From positions 1 to 64,000 of the forward strand of contig NZ_AZEL01000047.1 in the NCBI RefSeq assembly GCF_001434975.1: a stretch of 64,000 nt of DNA, in the 5' to 3' direction. The stretch comes from Lactobacillus gallinarum DSM 10532 = JCM 2011. GTDB lineage: Bacteria > Bacillota > Bacilli > Lactobacillales > Lactobacillaceae. This document shows, one piece after another, positions 34,824-43,715 of this stretch. The notes under the pieces were generated by a model, which did not search any database, was not told the DNA's origin, and saw nothing but the letters and a program-made list of their open reading frames with translations. The translations under genes were made by a program, and so were the position numbers. The number at the start of each line of letters is the position of its first letter. Position 1 is the stretch's first letter.

Positions 34824-36275
34824 GATTGGGGAAAGCATCCGTGAAAAACTTTGCAAGGTTCGTAATATACGACCTTGCTTTTTTATTTCCTCGTGAGTAA
34901 GCAAGTGGGATTTTTTCATATCTGCTTCAAAAACTTCGATCATTTTTTTAGTAAATTTTTTATCATAGAAAATGGCATTGTCTTCAAAGTTAAGATCATA
35001 TGAACGATAATCTTGATTCATCGAACCAACGGTAGAAAAATAATCATCGATGATAGTAGTCTTGGCATGTAAGAAGCCGTCTTCATAAATATAAATTTTT
35101 ACGCCGCAGCGTGTAAGCTCATTGGCATACCATTGAGAAGCCCGGTAAATAAAAGGGTGATCGGGCTTGCACGGGATCATGATTCTCACATCGACACCAG
35201 ACATAGCGATAGTTTGCCATGTGGCAAAGACGGCATCGTCAGGAATTAAGTAAGGTGTTTGAACCCATAATCTTTTTCTCGCTAGCTGCATTAAGCGCAT
35301 CATACCGTTACGCATATAGGGAATATAACGGTCAGGGCCATCAGAAATGATCTGTGTAGCAACATCTCCGCGATGGATCTTTTTTTCATCAAGATCAGGG
35401 AAAAGCGTATCGTTAAAGCGAATAATTTGTTCAGGACGTTTGATTGAAGCGTTCCAGTCCATCACGAATCGCTCTTGCAATAACAAAGAAGCAGAGCCGA
35501 CGATGCGCACCTGACTATCACGCCAATGACCAAATTTCTTTTTCCTTCCTAAGTATTGATCACCGATATTGAAGCCACCAGTCCAGGAAATACGCCCATC
35601 GATTACAACAATCTTGCGGTGCAAATGATAGTTAATTCGATATCTAGTGATCATATTTCTGGAAGTAATAAAAGGCAAAACCTCTCCGCCGGCTTTGCGT
35701 AATTGATCAAACCAGGCCTTGGTTGCACCCATTGATCCCCAGGCATCATAGATAACTCGTACTTTTACACCTTGTTTAGCCTTTTGGATTAAAAGTTGTA
35801 AAACGCGGTTACCAATATTGTCGCTATAAAAAGTATAAAACTCTACATTGATAGTTTCCTTTGCTCGAACTATGTCTTTGAGCAAATCATGAAAGAAGGT
35901 TTCACCCTCAGTATAGAGTTCCACGTTGTTGTTTTTGGTGAGAGGCGATTCATTATTGCGGTTAAAAAAATGAATCGCGATTTCGCCTAATTTAGAAGTG
36001 TCAGAGGGGCTGACTTCTTTGGGTGCTTTGGCAATTGATTTTTGAACGTTGCGTAAGCCAATGTGGTGTTGCTTATTAATTGAAAAAATATTTTCCTGGG
36101 AAATACCCCGGCCGAAAAATGCATAAAGAGTAAGACCAACTACTGGAAAAATAAGCAAAATAATTAACCAGGCCCAAGTTGTAGAAACTGATCGCCTTCG
36201 GTGGAAAACGATGTAAAAAGCAAGGAGTGTGTTAGTAATAAAGATAATTCTGATAAAATCATGCCACCAGACCAT
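34818..36275 (-). CDS. cls: Cardiolipin synthase
   Basis: The 485-residue protein has two N-terminal membrane helices and two PLD domains with HKD motifs HLHRKIVVIDGRISWTGGFN near 215-235 and FLHAKTTIIDDYFSTVGSMN near 395-415. It condenses phosphatidylglycerol to cardiolipin. GGGAGGAAGAAC precedes ATG 36275. Length is normal. It follows the DUF915 hydrolase gene by 21 bases and is probably in the same transcript. Confidence 0.95.
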   Translation of the reverse strand: MVWWHDFIRIIFITNTLLAFYIVFHRRRSVSTTWAWLIILLIFPVVGLTLYAFFGRGISQENIFSINKQHHIGLRNVQKSIAKAPKEVSPSDTSKLGEIAIHFFNRNNESPLTKNNNVELYTEGETFFHDLLKDIVRAKETINVEFYTFYSDNIGNRVLQLLIQKAKQGVKVRVIYDAWGSMGATKAWFDQLRKAGGEVLPFITSRNMITRYRINYHLHRKIVVIDGRISWTGGFNIGDQYLGRKKKFGHWRDSQVRIVGSASLLLQERFVMDWNASIKRPEQIIRFNDTLFPDLDEKKIHRGDVATQIISDGPDRYIPYMRNGMMRLMQLARKRLWVQTPYLIPDDAVFATWQTIAMSGVDVRIMIPCKPDHPFIYRASQWYANELTRCGVKIYIYEDGFLHAKTTIIDDYFSTVGSMNQDYRSYDLNFEDNAIFYDKKFTKKMIEVFEADMKKSHLLTHEEIKKQGRILRTLQSFSRMLSPIL

Positions 36276-36296
36276 GTTCTTCCTCCCAAATACAGT

Positions 36297-37223
36297 CTAT
36301 TTTTTTAAATTGAGAAATTTATCAACAATATCAATAACGAATGGATTATCATGCATCCAACTATGTTCTGCATCATTTTTGCCGCGAACTTCTACTTCTT
36401 GGTAGAAATGTGCTTTAGGAGCCAAAATGTAGCGGATGCTTTTAGCTGAAACTACAGAAATAAATTTATCAGTGTTAGTGTTATCAAGAACATTGCCGTA
36501 GATATTTAGCACTGAAATATTTGAATTGAATTTTCGGCGATTAAAAAGCAAATATAAATAATGAGGATTCATGACACTAGGACGGCCATTTTCATTAAGA
36601 ATATTTACGTTAGGAATATCGCCTAGATAAGTAACACCGTCAAAGGGGCCGGCAATTAACGCACACTTAATTAAATGAGGGAAAGTTTTACTAGAGGCAT
36701 GCTTCATTTCCGTTCTAATGATGCAAGGACAGGCTAAGGAGTGAGCTACAGCAATATAATTTTTGAAGTGATATTTTTTAGAAAGAAAGGGTAAAACAAA
36801 GCTAAGATAATAATCAATGCCGTAAATTCCCACAATTCTTTGACGAAAGGCAACCTGTACAATAGGATGCTCATCGCCGGACCAAGTACCTTCTAATTTG
36901 AAGTTGCCTAATAAATCAACCGTAACCTTTAAAAATTTATCGGTTCCCTTATCATGCATTGCTTGATGAACCATTACATTAGTAGTGTAATCTCCACCGC
37001 GAAAGCCATGGAAGTAAATAATAGGAACTTGCTTTACTGAACTTTCTTGAATTACTGCCTTGTTTTCGATGTGTCGTTTGCGTAACTTGAGAAAGATACG
37101 TGTAGGGGCAAAGGAAGCAAGCAGACCTAATGAGATCATGTTAAACATGCTGGGTTCTTGTTTTAGATCATATTTATGGTTCTTTTCAGCTTCTTCGGCA
37201 TATTTTTTGGAGTTAAAGAACAT
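36297..37223 (-). CDS. Alpha/beta hydrolase, DUF915 type
   Basis: The start is ATG 37223 (MFFNSKKYAEEAEKNH), to which AAGGTGG gives proper spacing; a GTG three codons upstream abuts it. The 308-residue protein has one hydrophobic segment (about 26-42) and a DUF915-like hydrolase fold with YFHGFRGGDYTTNVMV. The nucleophile elbow reads AHSLAC instead of the usual GHSMGG, missing both glycines that flank the serine. A catalytic His candidate is in AEHSWMHDN. The relaxed elbow makes activity uncertain. It is upstream of cls. Confidence 0.8.
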   Translation of the reverse strand: MFFNSKKYAEEAEKNHKYDLKQEPSMFNMISLGLLASFAPTRIFLKLRKRHIENKAVIQESSVKQVPIIYFHGFRGGDYTTNVMVHQAMHDKGTDKFLKVTVDLLGNFKLEGTWSGDEHPIVQVAFRQRIVGIYGIDYYLSFVLPFLSKKYHFKNYIAVAHSLACPCIIRTEMKHASSKTFPHLIKCALIAGPFDGVTYLGDIPNVNILNENGRPSVMNPHYLYLLFNRRKFNSNISVLNIYGNVLDNTNTDKFISVVSAKSIRYILAPKAHFYQEVEVRGKNDAEHSWMHDNPFVIDIVDKFLNLKK

Positions 37224-37310
37224 TTTTGCCACCTTCTTACATAATTCCCTATAATGAATAATAATTATATTTTAACATTGGGTAGAAATTTTTTGTTTTT
37301 GAGGTGAATC

Positions 37311-38069
37311 ATGAAGTTTTATGCTGTAAAAAATGGTCGTGTACCAGGCGTCTACCGCACGTGGGATGATGCAAAAAAGCAGGTAGATGGTTTTTCCGGA
37401 GCAGAGTATAAGTCATTTGAAAATATTACTGATGCGACTGACTATCTAGGTTTAAACAATGGGACTCAGGGAGATATTTTGCAAAAGGGTGAAGATACCT
37501 TGCAAAATGCCATTGCCAAGATTAAACAAGAAAGTAATAGAGTAAAAAATAAGCCACAAGCTAAAAAAGTAACGGCGCATTCAACCGCAGAATTTTTTGC
37601 AGTGACTTATACTGATGGCGGTACTCGTAATACAGGCGTATATAAGGGCGGCCATGTTAAGAAGACTGATAAAGCAGCGTGGGCTTATTTGATTGAATGG
37701 GATGATCAAGAAGTTCATGGTTCAGGCGGTGAATATGGTGCAACTAACAATAAGATGGAACAGACTGCTTTGATTAATGCTTTGAAAAAACTAATTGAGC
37801 TTGGCTTTAATGAAAAGCATTTATTGTTTGTGCTAGATTCTAAGTATGTTTTAAATGCAATTAATCAGCACTGGTTAGCCGGTTGGAAGAAACGCGGTTG
37901 GAAGCGTTCTGGCGGACCTTTAAAAAATGTGGCAGAATGGCAAGAACTTGATCGTTTGCTTAAGCATTTCCCAGATAGTACATTTGAATGGACTAAAGGC
38001 CACGCCAATAATCGAGGCAATGAATTTGTGGATCATGAATTAAATCGCTATATGGACAATAAAATGTAA
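37311..38069 (+). CDS. rnhA: Ribonuclease HI with N-terminal viroplasmin domain
   Basis: The 252-residue protein has the N-terminal hybrid-binding domain (residues 1-45; FYAVKNGRVPGVYRTWDDAKKQ) found in many RNases HI. The catalytic domain (about 95-250) carries the DEDD residues in TDGG, NNKMEQTAL, VLDSKYV and NEFVDHE. WTKGHANNRGNEF carries the flexible catalytic His. It removes RNA from RNA:DNA hybrids. TTTGAGGTGAATC precedes ATG 37311. Confidence 0.95.
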   Translation: MKFYAVKNGRVPGVYRTWDDAKKQVDGFSGAEYKSFENITDATDYLGLNNGTQGDILQKGEDTLQNAIAKIKQESNRVKNKPQAKKVTAHSTAEFFAVTYTDGGTRNTGVYKGGHVKKTDKAAWAYLIEWDDQEVHGSGGEYGATNNKMEQTALINALKKLIELGFNEKHLLFVLDSKYVLNAINQHWLAGWKKRGWKRSGGPLKNVAEWQELDRLLKHFPDSTFEWTKGHANNRGNEFVDHELNRYMDNKM

Positions 38070-38082
38070 AAAGCATAAAAAA

Positions 38083-38112
38083 ATACCTGATTTCAAAAAA
38101 TCAGGTATTTTT
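38083..38112. terminator. Bidirectional terminator between rnhA and the DUF1002 gene
   Basis: ATACCTGATT pairs with AATCAGGTAT; flanked by A-run and T-run. Confidence 0.88.
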
Positions 38113-38114
38113 GT

Positions 38115-39059
38115 TTACTTAAACAAACCACTGAAGAAATTGACAATGCTATCCCAAATTTGTTGGAAAAGATTGCGGTTTTCAGGAGTGTTGAATTTAT
38201 TGAAGATGTTCTTAGCACCATTTTCAATTTGGTTAGAAAGCTTAGCAGCTTGGCCTTTAAAATCTCCATTCTTTAAAGCACCAGAATCACGAATTTCAAT
38301 TAACAAATTAATAATTTGATTCTTTTGATTGTTGTTAATGGTGTTGCCTAAGTGATTAATATTAATTTGATTATTCACAATATCACGAATTTGGCTGTCA
38401 GAAATATTTTGTCCTTGTTTAGCCATTTCCGATTTGGCGCCAGCAACCGCATTGTTCAATTGAGCATCAGAATAACCTTTTTTGCCCTTGTTGTCTTGGG
38501 TAATGCCACTCAAAGTATTCATTTCATCTTGAGCTGCATTAACTTGTTTTTGATTTAAAGCATTACCGTTTTTAGCATATGCGGCATAAACACCGGCTAA
38601 AGCACCAGAACCATCAATCGGAATAGCACTGGTTACATAAATATTAGCATCAGTAATTCCTGCGGTTAAAGCTGCATTTTTGTATTGGTTAGCGGTAATA
38701 GTTGTGATATTGTTTTTACCGTTATAGTCTAAAATTTTAACGTTGATTCCAGAGCCACTATTTGTTTTTTGAATCATTGCACTGGACCAAACACCAGATG
38801 AAGTGGTGAAATTATCGCCAGATGGGTTTAAATATTTAACTAGGTCTGAACCAGTAACTGTAATGGTTTGATAATTGCCGCCATTTAATGGAGCAGTTAA
38901 AGTTTTCAGAGTACCTTGTTTTTGTGATTCGGTTAAAGATGTTCCCAGAGTGACCACTGGGGTGTCGTCGTCAGCGAGTACTGTCTGTTTTTTGCCAAAA
39001 GAAAGTATCGCGACAACGCTAAGCAAAATTGCCGTAATTAATGTAAGTGATTTTTTCAT
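38115..39059 (-). CDS. Secreted DUF1002 protein
   Basis: The 314-residue protein has a signal peptide (cleavage near VLADDD at about 30) and the DUF1002 domain (ESQKQGTLKTLTAP, YLNPSGDNFTTSSGVWSSA, YVTSAIPIDGSGALAGVYAAY). The C-terminal half is Asn/Gln-rich, with a helical repeat-like tail (about 230-300) and an amphipathic end (FQQIWDSIVNFFSGLF). The function of DUF1002 proteins is unknown; they are exported in Firmicutes. AAGAAGATTAAT precedes ATG 39059. Confidence 0.88.
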   Translation of the reverse strand: MKKSLTLITAILLSVVAILSFGKKQTVLADDDTPVVTLGTSLTESQKQGTLKTLTAPLNGGNYQTITVTGSDLVKYLNPSGDNFTTSSGVWSSAMIQKTNSGSGINVKILDYNGKNNITTITANQYKNAALTAGITDANIYVTSAIPIDGSGALAGVYAAYAKNGNALNQKQVNAAQDEMNTLSGITQDNKGKKGYSDAQLNNAVAGAKSEMAKQGQNISDSQIRDIVNNQININHLGNTINNNQKNQIINLLIEIRDSGALKNGDFKGQAAKLSNQIENGAKNIFNKFNTPENRNLFQQIWDSIVNFFSGLFK

Positions 39060-39217
39060 GATTAATCTTCTTTCTCTTCATCGAAAATATATTCTGTTTA
39101 ATACGCCTCATTATACTAGAAATTTTTAAAAATTTAATAGGAGCATATTCTAAAACTTTCTTAATTTCGAACTGATTCTTAAAGATGATATAATAAGTAG
39201 CAATAAAGGGGGACATT

Positions 39218-40033
39218 ATGTTACAAGTGCCAAAGTTAACTATTATTATGCCGGTTTATAATACGGCACAATACTTGCCACGTGCTTTCGATGCTTTGCT
39301 TAAGCAAGTTAATAAAGCATTTAAGCTAATTGTGGTTGATGATGGCTCAACTGACAATTCGGTTGAGGTAGCGCAAAGCTATGCCTCCCGTTTTCCATAT
39401 TTCAAATTAATTCAAAAGGAAAATGGAGGGCCTTCTGACGCACGTAATGTTGGTATAAAGTATATTGACACGCCATATGTCACCTTTCATGATGGCGATG
39501 ATTGGGTAGATCCAGGCTATACTGCATTCTTTATTAGTGCCTTTGAAGAACATCCAAATGTAAATCTTGTATCATGCGGTTATTGGATTAATTACCCTGA
39601 TAAAAAAGAACGTGTTGTTGGCCACCCAGAAGGTGGATTTTTAACACGTGGTGAAACTTACCTTAAATTAACTAATGTATTTGGTTCACCAATGAAGGGA
39701 TATAGCTGGAATAAAGCTTATAAAACAGCGATTATCAATAAATATCACTTAAGATTTGATCGTGATATCTCTTTATTAGAGGATCAGATTTTTAACGTTA
39801 AATATACTTCAGTAGCTAGAGGTGTGTACTATACTCAAAAGCCGTATTACCATTATTGGCAAAGAAAAGGCAGTATTATTCACCAACCTAACTTTAAGAA
39901 GGTAGCGGATAATTTTCGCGGTAATTATCGTGTATGGCACAAGATCATTAAAACTATCATGAAAGATCGTGAAGAAGAAAAGATGCGTAAAAAGCTAGAT
40001 CGTTCAGCCTTGCGTGATAGTGACGCTCAATAA
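39218..40033 (+). CDS. Family 2 glycosyltransferase
   Basis: The 271-residue soluble enzyme has the GT-A fold motifs IIMPVYNTAQYLPRAFDAL, VVDDGSTDNS and TFHDGDDWVD (DxD). It would add a single sugar to a wall or exopolysaccharide acceptor; it has no membrane helices. The C-terminus is charged (EEEKMRKKLDRSAL). AAAGGGGGACATT precedes ATG 39218. It is 11 bases upstream of the alpha/beta hydrolase gene, so they are co-transcribed. Confidence 0.92.
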   Translation: MLQVPKLTIIMPVYNTAQYLPRAFDALLKQVNKAFKLIVVDDGSTDNSVEVAQSYASRFPYFKLIQKENGGPSDARNVGIKYIDTPYVTFHDGDDWVDPGYTAFFISAFEEHPNVNLVSCGYWINYPDKKERVVGHPEGGFLTRGETYLKLTNVFGSPMKGYSWNKAYKTAIINKYHLRFDRDISLLEDQIFNVKYTSVARGVYYTQKPYYHYWQRKGSIIHQPNFKKVADNFRGNYRVWHKIIKTIMKDREEEKMRKKLDRSALRDSDAQ

Positions 40034-40044
40034 GAGAGGTTTTT

Positions 40045-40701
40045 ATGAAAGAAAAAGTTAATGGCATCGAATTTTATTATCATAAACTAGGTAAAGGGGC
40101 ACCTTTGCTTCTTTTACATGGTCACCATCTAGATGGGGGCATGTTTGATAAAATCGTTGCCCCACTTTCTCTTTATTACACGGTTTATGTACTCGATATG
40201 CGTGGTCATGGATTAAGTGAAGGTGATATTGCGGAACACTATCATACTGAAGTGGAAGACGTTTATGCCTTTATTAAGCAAGTAGGCATCGAAGGATGTT
40301 ACTGCTTCGGTTTTGATGCAGGTGGATTAGTTGCGATGATGCTAGCTAGAAAATATCCAACAATTTTTAAGAAAATGATTGTTGCTGGGGTATTTGTTAA
40401 TGGTGCCGGCATTCGTCCATACCACTACTTAACTGAAGGGTTTCACCGCTTTTTGAAGCTTGATCGTGATAGTCGTGTCGAATTAACCGAGTCCTTTATC
40501 TCTGTTGATGATTTGAAGAAAATCACGATACCAACACTTTGTGTAGTTGGAGAAAGAGATTGGGTTAAGGTGGAACACGTTCGCTGGTATAGTCAATTTA
40601 TGCCCAATGCGAGATTAGTTATTATGCCACGTCAAACACACGATAGCTATGCAGTGCGCAGCCTTAAGCTATTAGATTTGATTAAAGAATTTTGTAAATA
40701 A
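40045..40701 (+). CDS. Alpha/beta hydrolase with Asp at the nucleophile position
   Basis: The 218-residue protein has LLLLHGHHLDGGMFDKI (oxyanion region), the elbow CFGFDAGGL with D91 where a serine is normal, acid D in VGERDWVKVEH and His in PRQTHDSYAV. Asp as nucleophile is found in haloalkane and fluoroacetate dehalogenases of this superfamily, but the rest of the sequence resembles small lactobacillar esterases. Either a dehalogenase-like activity or loss of esterase activity is possible. It is in a transcript with a GT2 gene upstream and an SDR gene downstream. Confidence 0.85.
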   Translation: MKEKVNGIEFYYHKLGKGAPLLLLHGHHLDGGMFDKIVAPLSLYYTVYVLDMRGHGLSEGDIAEHYHTEVEDVYAFIKQVGIEGCYCFGFDAGGLVAMMLARKYPTIFKKMIVAGVFVNGAGIRPYHYLTEGFHRFLKLDRDSRVELTESFISVDDLKKITIPTLCVVGERDWVKVEHVRWYSQFMPNARLVIMPRQTHDSYAVRSLKLLDLIKEFCK

Positions 40702-40719
40702 TTAAAAAGGAGAAAAATT

Positions 40720-41358
40720 ATGGTTAAAGTTGTAGTACTTGGTGCTCACGGACAAGTAGCCCAAATTGCTGAAAGATTTTTGTTTGCAGATAAAGAAGTT
40801 CAACCTTCATTATTTTTACGTAATGCTAAGCGTATGGAAGATAAAAAGAATAAAGCTACAATCTTTGAAGGCAGCGCAACTGATACCGCACAACTTGAAA
40901 AAGCTATGAAGGGCCAAGACATTGTTTACGCTAACTTAGGCGGCAAAGATGATATTGATCTTGAAGCAGAAGCCGTTATTGAAGCAATGAAGAATGCCCG
41001 CGTTAAGAGATTGATTTGGATTTCTACTTTGGGCATTTATGATGAAGTTCCAGGCAAGTTTGGTGAATGGAACAAGGAAACTTTAGGTGACTACATTACT
41101 GAATATGCCAAGGCTGCTAAGAGAATTGAAGAATCTGGCTTAGACTACACCATTATTCGTCCAACTTGGATGGACAATAAAGATGAAGTAGATTATGAAA
41201 AGTCTAAGAAGGGTGAACCAATCAAGGATACTGAAGTATCACGTAAGTCAGTTGCCGCATATGTTTATCATTTGATCAAGAATCCTAAAGAAGACGTTGG
41301 CGAATCAATTGGCTTAGGTAAGCCAGGTACTGAAGGAGATAAGCCTAGCTGGTATTAA
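40720..41358 (+). CDS. NmrA/SDR-type NAD(P)-binding oxidoreductase
   Basis: The 212-residue Rossmann protein begins VKVVVLGAHGQVAQIAERF (GxxGxxG-like loop), and has IFEGSATD, ANLGGKDD and IRPTWMDNK, as in atypical SDR proteins of the YwnB/NmrA type. These reduce small substrates or sense NAD(P)H redox state. AAAAAGGAG precedes ATG 40720. It is the third gene of the local transcript. The substrate is not predictable. Confidence 0.88.
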   Translation: MVKVVVLGAHGQVAQIAERFLFADKEVQPSLFLRNAKRMEDKKNKATIFEGSATDTAQLEKAMKGQDIVYANLGGKDDIDLEAEAVIEAMKNARVKRLIWISTLGIYDEVPGKFGEWNKETLGDYITEYAKAAKRIEESGLDYTIIRPTWMDNKDEVDYEKSKKGEPIKDTEVSRKSVAAYVYHLIKNPKEDVGESIGLGKPGTEGDKPSWY

Positions 41359-41369
41359 AAAGGTGGATT

Positions 41370-41761
41370 ATTTTAATAATTAATGCACTAGTTGCAATGG
41401 CAATCGCCTATTTTAGCCTTAGAGAAAGACAAGAAGATTTTAACCTATTTACTGCAGGTGCGGTTTTCATAGCATTGGACTGGTCTTAATCCTAGGATCA
41501 GTTCCTGTGATGAATAATTTCGATGAATCATCAGTATTGCAGTTTATTGGTGGAATTTTAATTGTTCTAGGTATCATTAGTTTAATTGTTGGCTTTGTAA
41601 CAAAAGCAGCAAGAACCGTCAGTTTACGGGATGTTGCTGCAGTTTGCTTGCTTTATTTAACGCATAATTCAAGTTTAAGTTTCATGAACTTAGTAGTGCC
41701 GGAATTGGCAGCGATTGTCGGGCTGGTTTTGTTCATTGTTTCTAGAAGACAAATGAATTAG
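41370..41761 (+). pseudogene. Frameshifted small membrane protein
   Basis: Translation from about 41370 gives INALVAMAIAYFSLRERQED and FNLFTAGAVFIAL, then a stop near 41490. The same protein continues one base shifted as LVLILGSVPVMNNFDESSV, through two more helices to TAA 41761. Insertion of one G in the TTGGA at about 41481 restores a single frame (IALGLVLILGS). AAAAGGTGG at 41358-41366 is the ribosome binding site, but the expected start codon reads ATT, so the start may be mutated too. The intact form would be about 130 residues with four membrane helices. Confidence 0.75.
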
Positions 41762-41803
41762 ATTTACGTAAATTCAAAATCAAAATAGAAATCTTCAATA
41801 AAG

Positions 41804-41837
41804 AACCTCCTCTTTTATTTATCAGAGAAGGTTTTTC
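41804..41837 (+). terminator. Terminator before prs
   Basis: AACCTCCTCT pairs with AGAGAAGGTT (one mismatch), followed by a T-run. Confidence 0.75.
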
Positions 41838-41882
41838 GTATATAATGGGTCTGTATATGATTTTTATTCAGAAGAGGTAGCT

Positions 41883-42869
41883 ATGAACAAGGAAGAACTC
41901 CATAAATTATTGCACCCAATGAAGGTGATCGGGTTAGGTGGTAACCCAGCATTAAACGAAAAAATTGCTGCAATTTTGCGTCAACCATTAATTGAAACTG
42001 CAGTTCATCACTTCAGCGATGGTGAAATCCAAGTTAATATTGGTGAAAGTGTCAGAGGTTGTGACGTCTTTGTAATTCAATCAATTCAAGATCCAGTTAA
42101 CGAAAACTTCATGGAACTTGAAATTATCTTGGACGCATTGCACCGTGCATCAGCTCATACCATTAACGTGGTAGTTCCATACTTAGCATATTCACGTTCA
42201 GATACTAAGACTCGTTCACGTGAACCAATCACAGCTAAGCTTGTTGCTAACTTGCTTCAATTAACTGGTATGGATCGTTTAATTACAGTTGATTTGCATG
42301 CTTCACAAATTCAAGGTTTCTACAGTGTTCCAGTAGATCACCTGCACGCTATTCCACTTCTTGGTCAATACTTCTTAGATAATGGTATTGCTACTAAGGA
42401 AGATGATGATATCGTAGTTGTTTCACCTGATCACTCAGGTGCCAAGCTTGCACGTAACTTTGGTCAATATTTCAACGCTCCAATCGCTATTGTTGATCAA
42501 CGTGGTGCTCGTTATGATACTGAAGTGCACGATATTATTGGGGATGTTAAAGACAAGAAGTGTATCATCGTTGATGATTTAATTGATACTGGTTCTCGTA
42601 TTTCATCATCAACTAAGTCAGTTATGGCAGCAGGTGCCAAGAAGGTTTATGTTGCTGCAACTCACGCACTTCTTTCTAAGAATGCAACTGAAGTACTTAA
42701 CGAATTGCCAATTGAACAAATCGTTGTAACTGATACTATTAAGCATAATCGTTACCCAGACAGAATGGTTCGTATTTCTGTAGATCAACTTCTTGCTCGT
42801 GGTATTGATTACGTTTATAACGATCGTTCAATTCACCAAATTTTTGATGAACAAAATCGTTTAAAGTAA
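41883..42869 (+). CDS. prs: Ribose-phosphate pyrophosphokinase
   Basis: The 328-residue enzyme makes PRPP from ribose 5-phosphate and ATP. It shows the family blocks HFSDGEIQVNIGESVRGCDVFVIQS, YLAYSRSDTKTRSREPI, VDLHASQIQGFY and the PRPP loop CIIVDDLIDTGSRIS. In the flexible region it has VVSPDHSGAKLARNFG, where canonical enzymes read more like SPDxGGVxRAR, so this may be the second Prs paralogue often seen in lactobacilli. AGAAGAGGTAGCT precedes ATG 41883. Confidence 0.94.
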   Translation: MNKEELHKLLHPMKVIGLGGNPALNEKIAAILRQPLIETAVHHFSDGEIQVNIGESVRGCDVFVIQSIQDPVNENFMELEIILDALHRASAHTINVVVPYLAYSRSDTKTRSREPITAKLVANLLQLTGMDRLITVDLHASQIQGFYSVPVDHLHAIPLLGQYFLDNGIATKEDDDIVVVSPDHSGAKLARNFGQYFNAPIAIVDQRGARYDTEVHDIIGDVKDKKCIIVDDLIDTGSRISSSTKSVMAAGAKKVYVAATHALLSKNATEVLNELPIEQIVVTDTIKHNRYPDRMVRISVDQLLARGIDYVYNDRSIHQIFDEQNRLK

Positions 42870-42891
42870 AAAAATTAAATAATTGATATAT

Positions 42892-42923
42892 AATAATCCT
42901 CACCTGAATGAGGATTATTTTTT
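42892..42923 (+). terminator. Terminator of prs
   Basis: ATAATCCTCA pairs with TGAGGATTAT, followed by T-run. Confidence 0.9.
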
Positions 42924-43019
42924 ATTTAAATTTAAGTCATAAAACTATTTACAAATAGCAATGATTGGTATAATTGATTTGTGTTGTATAGATAGAAAGA
43001 GAAAGATAGGGGAATAACC

Positions 43020-43703
43020 ATGGCACGACGGAAAAATATGAAAAGACGGAGAGTTATTCTTGGCAATACTTTTCATTTAATCAGAGAAAATGGAATGGAT
43101 AATGTTTCTTTGCAAATGATTGCAGAAAAATCAGGCATTTCAAAGTCCCTGCTGCAGTCATATTATCCTCATAAAGCCAAGTTAACTAATGACATTATTC
43201 GTAATCTTTTTAATACTTTAGGACAACAAGTAAATAATTACGATATGGCTAATAGTAATGCACCATATGCAAGAACTAAGGCTTTTATTTATACTATTGC
43301 AATTTTAGGGATGCATGATGAAGGTCTTGATCGAATTATTTCAGAAGCCTTTGTCAGCAATGCAACCCTGGATAACTGGGGCGTAATGCTTAATGATTGG
43401 ATCAATATCAATCATTTATTTGACGACGTTGATGTTGATGAAGACGAGCTTGAAACGGGGATTGCATTTGTAACTAGTGGTATCGGACGGCTTTACCATG
43501 ATCGTAAGAAGCACCACTTATCAGCAGAGGCTCTTGCAGACTATGCTACGAGTGCATTAATGTTTAGTTTCTTGCATTGTTCTTCTCGTGAAATTGATCA
43601 AGCTCTAAAAGAGGGACATGAAATCATCGAATCAGCTGATATGGAAGTTGTTCACCGTGCAATTGATACGATGTTTGATGAAGGTAAAGAAATTTTCAGC
43701 TAA
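43020..43703 (+). CDS. TetR-family transcriptional regulator
   Basis: The 227-residue protein has an N-terminal TetR HTH (about 8-55; IRENGMDNVSLQMIAEKSGI and SKSLLQSYYPHK) and a helical ligand domain. ATAGGGGAATAACC precedes ATG 43020. It is 12 bases upstream of a four-helix membrane protein gene and is likely co-transcribed and autoregulated with it. The ligand is unknown. Confidence 0.9.
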   Translation: MARRKNMKRRRVILGNTFHLIRENGMDNVSLQMIAEKSGISKSLLQSYYPHKAKLTNDIIRNLFNTLGQQVNNYDMANSNAPYARTKAFIYTIAILGMHDEGLDRIISEAFVSNATLDNWGVMLNDWININHLFDDVDVDEDELETGIAFVTSGIGRLYHDRKKHHLSAEALADYATSALMFSFLHCSSREIDQALKEGHEIIESADMEVVHRAIDTMFDEGKEIFS

Positions 43704-43715
43704 AGGGGAATCGTG

